A stretch of 64,000 nucleotides of DNA from Christensenella sp. UBA6880 (GTDB lineage: Bacteria; Bacillota; Clostridia; Christensenellales; CAG-917). Below the pieces are notes generated by a model. It saw only the letters and a list, made by a program, of their open reading frames with translations, was not told the DNA's origin and made no database searches. Where the stretch lies: assembly GCA_002449145.1 (NCBI GenBank), contig DKCG01000032.1, forward strand, positions 36,256 to 100,255, given 5' to 3'. Positions within the stretch are counted from its first letter, which is position 1, and the number at the start of each line of letters is the position of its first letter. The position numbers were made by a program, and so were the translations under genes. Below are positions 62,368 through 64,000 of this stretch, one piece after another.

Positions 62368-63495
62368 ATGGAAATAACGGTTGAAGAATTTGAAAAAATG
62401 AATAAAAACGAGAGAATCGTGTTCGATATTCGTCCCGAAACGGATAGGGCGTACGGGTTTATTCCCGATTCGGTGAGTGTAAGCGAGGACGAACTCAGGG
62501 CGAATCCGCCGTCGGATAAGGACAAAGCCGTAATCTTGTATTGCGCAAAGGGCATACTCAGCGTGGATATTGCCGAGCAGTTTTGCGAGCAAGGACTGAG
62601 GGCGTACAGTTTGCGCGGCGGATATTCCGAGTATTTGCGCTCTCAGATGCAAAAGCAAGTGGACGACGATTTTTGCAAGAAGGTCGAGCAGAGCATAACG
62701 GGCAAATTCAAAAAGGATATATTCGGCAAATTTTACAAGGCGATAAAAGAATATCAATTAATTAAAGACGGCGACAGAATCGCAGTGTGCATATCGGGCG
62801 GAAAAGACTCGATGCTTATGGTGAAACTCTTTCAGGAATACAAGCGGCACAGCGATTTGAATTTCGAGGTCAAGTATCTCGTTATGGACCCGGGGTACGC
62901 AAAGGCGAACCGAGAGATAATCGAGGAAAACGCGCGGCGGCTCAACGTGCCGATAACGGTGTTCGAGACGGACATATTCGAGTCGGTATACAACGTTGAC
63001 AAATCGCCTTGCTATCTTTGCGCGCGTATGAGAAGGGGGTATCTGTACAACTTCGCAAAGCAACTCGGTTGCAATAAAATCGCGCTCGGACATCACTACG
63101 ACGACGTGATAGAAACCATACTTATGGGTATGTTGCACGGCGCGCAGATACAAACGATGATGCCCAAACTTCACAGCACAAACTTCGAGGGAATGGAACT
63201 TATCCGCCCGTTGTATCTCATACGAGAGGACGACATAAAAGCGTGGCGGGATTACAACGGGCTGCACTTTATACAATGCGCTTGCAAGTTTACCGACACT
63301 TGCACGTCTTGCAACAACGGGCAGAATCACTCGAAAAGACAAGAGACAAAACTGCTTATTCAAGAACTTAAAAAGTCTAATCCCGACGTTGAAAAGTGTA
63401 TATTCAGAAGCGTTGAAAACGTGCAACTCAACACCGTGATAGCCTACAAGAAGGACGGAATCAAGCACAGTTTTCTCGACGAGTACGACAAGTAA
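62368..63495 (+). CDS. Rhodanese - PP-loop (TtcA-like) fusion protein
   Basis: A 375-residue protein. Residues 1-95 are a rhodanese domain with active cysteine C59 (YCAKG). Residues ~130-340 are a PP-loop ATPase of the TtcA/TtuA type with SGGKDS at 143-148 and a CxxC (C215, C218). A later cysteine cluster (CACKFTDTCTSC) and C-terminal part follow. This suggests a sulfur relay: rhodanese carries persulfide, and the PP-loop domain thiolates a tRNA base such as 2-thiocytidine. The start has a weak SD. Confidence 0.88.
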   Translation: MEITVEEFEKMNKNERIVFDIRPETDRAYGFIPDSVSVSEDELRANPPSDKDKAVILYCAKGILSVDIAEQFCEQGLRAYSLRGGYSEYLRSQMQKQVDDDFCKKVEQSITGKFKKDIFGKFYKAIKEYQLIKDGDRIAVCISGGKDSMLMVKLFQEYKRHSDLNFEVKYLVMDPGYAKANREIIEENARRLNVPITVFETDIFESVYNVDKSPCYLCARMRRGYLYNFAKQLGCNKIALGHHYDDVIETILMGMLHGAQIQTMMPKLHSTNFEGMELIRPLYLIREDDIKAWRDYNGLHFIQCACKFTDTCTSCNNGQNHSKRQETKLLIQELKKSNPDVEKCIFRSVENVQLNTVIAYKKDGIKHSFLDEYDK

Positions 63496-63536
63496 TAAAA
63501 TTAAAATGATCACAAAATACAACTTTTAACAAAGCG

Positions 63537-63562
63537 AAACACCCTCACAAGTGAGGGTGTTT
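63537..63562. terminator. Hairpin terminator, mainly for tRNA-Gln
   Basis: AAACACCCTCAC-aa-GTGAGGGTGTTT, perfect 12-base-pair stem between the fusion gene and the tRNA; U-rich on the minus strand. Confidence 0.75.
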
Positions 63563-63566
63563 GCGT

Positions 63567-63640
63567 TGGCAGGAGCTATAGGAATCGAACCTACACAGTG
63601 GGAGTCAGAGGCCCAAGTGCTACCACTACACCAAGCTCCA
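63567..63640 (-). tRNA. tRNA-Gln(CTG)
   Basis: A 74-base tRNA with encoded CCA. D arm GTGTAGTGGTAGCAC, anticodon loop CTCTGAC (CTG), T arm TAGGTTCGATTCCTA. The acceptor pairs TGGAGCT with AGCTCCT, leaving U1-U72 open, and pair 31-39 is C-U. Both weak points are tolerable in tRNA-Gln but worth noting. Confidence 0.88.
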
Positions 63641-63750
63641 TCGCGTACGTTATTATATATCACCGCTCACGGTTTTGCAATCGATTTTCAGCAGCGCGAC
63701 AAAAAATAATGGCGGAAAACATAATTTTTAAGATAATTGACTTGTTTTTG

Positions 63751-63779
63751 TTGCAAAAATGCGCAAATTGATGTATATT
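63751..63779 (+). promoter_or_regulatory. Promoter for tRNA-Pro locus 2
   Basis: TTGCAA at 63751-63756 and TATATT at 63774-63779 with a 17-base spacer, 35 bases before the tRNA 5' fragment. Confidence 0.5.
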
Positions 63780-63812
63780 GCAAAGGCAGTCAAAATTGAC
63801 CGCAACTAAATA

Positions 63813-63980
63813 TCGGGGTGTAGCGCAGTTTGGTTTGCGATAAGTTGAGCAAATCGAATGCAATACACGTCAAGAATAACAATCGACCTTTTAATCTATT
63901 GTTGAGAGCGCAAGACCTAACGGAAATGCGCGACGCGCTCCCAAACGCGCCACAATAGATTGAAACAAAACACATACTTT
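63813..63980 (+). repeat. tRNA-Pro 5'-end duplication and spacer element, locus 2
   Basis: TCGGGGTGTAGCGCAGTTTGG at 63813-63833 recurs at 63980-64000. After the first copy comes TTTGCGATAAGTTG, as at locus 1, then a spacer with GCAAGACCTAACGGAAA and GCGCGCTCCCAAA-like sequence (here GACGCGCTCCCAAA) and an AATCTATTGT...ACAATAGATT stem. Confidence 0.8.
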
Positions 63981-64000
63981 CGGGGTGTAGCGCAGTTTGG
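63981..64000 (+). tRNA. tRNA-Pro, 5' end only (window edge)
   Basis: CGGGGTGTAGCGCAGTTTGG matches the first 20 bases of a proline tRNA (one or two differences from tRNA-Pro(GGG)). The anticodon lies outside the window. Confidence 0.7.

Overview
The window looks like chromosomal DNA of an uncultured Firmicutes of the class Clostridia, probably gut-associated. The reasons are a WhiA/DnaE/MurB/UvrC cluster, clear Shine-Dalgarno sites (AGGAGG-like), TTGACA/TATAAT promoters, a DUF5685/J-protein pair, paired ATP- and PPi-type phosphofructokinases, AbiE, and secreted proteins built from MBG and Listeria-Bacteroides repeats. No rRNA or species marker is present, so genus is left open.

Layout. 1-5.2 kb: translation termination (prmC end, prfA), a small P-loop protein, thrC, DUF5685 protein and a degenerate J-domain protein. 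5.2-5.8 kb: a tandem array of long inverted repeats. 5.8-8.5 kb: a membrane protein, an ArsR-type repressor, a tiny membrane protein and a PI-PLC-like exoenzyme. 8.6-17.5 kb: uvrC, murB, a PHP phosphoesterase, whiA and dnaE. 17.5-20.6 kb: two phosphofructokinases flanked by hairpin arrays and a pair of palindromic repeats. 20.6-26 kb: esterase, rlmD, galM, a hexapeptide acyltransferase and a HAD phosphatase. 26-31 kb: YitT-like protein, a DUF1538 permease with two PII-like proteins, and a membrane protein with a YDSR-repeat tail.

31.2-40.6 kb is a compact one-strand virion cassette: terminase, small protein, P22-type portal, scaffold-like protein, major capsid protein, a small protein, gp4-like adaptor, beta-propeller plug-like protein, and two coiled-coil proteins. 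It has no integrase, replication, lysis or tail-fibre gene and ends in a strong terminator before pepV. Base and codon use look like the host's, so it may be a domesticated capsid or a gene-transfer-agent-like system.

42-47.7 kb is a tRNA-rich integration hotspot. A tRNA-Pro gene carries a duplicated 5' fragment and a spacer between promoter and gene. A tRNA-Arg(CCT) is split at its anticodon loop by about 3.9 kb that holds an intact tRNA-Arg(CCT), excisionase-like genes, a truncated integrase fused head-to-head to a truncated DUF4143 ATPase, and an AbiE toxin-antitoxin pair. 47.7-59.9 kb (minus strand) is an operon for an ABC exporter, a large Ig-like secreted protein and a 2154-residue MBG-repeat lipoprotein. 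60-64 kb holds cysK, an Rrf2/CymR-type repressor, a rhodanese-PP-loop fusion, tRNA-Gln, and a second tRNA-Pro locus with the same duplicated-5'-end arrangement as the first.

The non-coding DNA is unusually rich in hairpin arrays. Several have stems that copy the 3' end of the upstream gene, including its stop codon. All calls rest on reading the sequence; no search or folding program was run.
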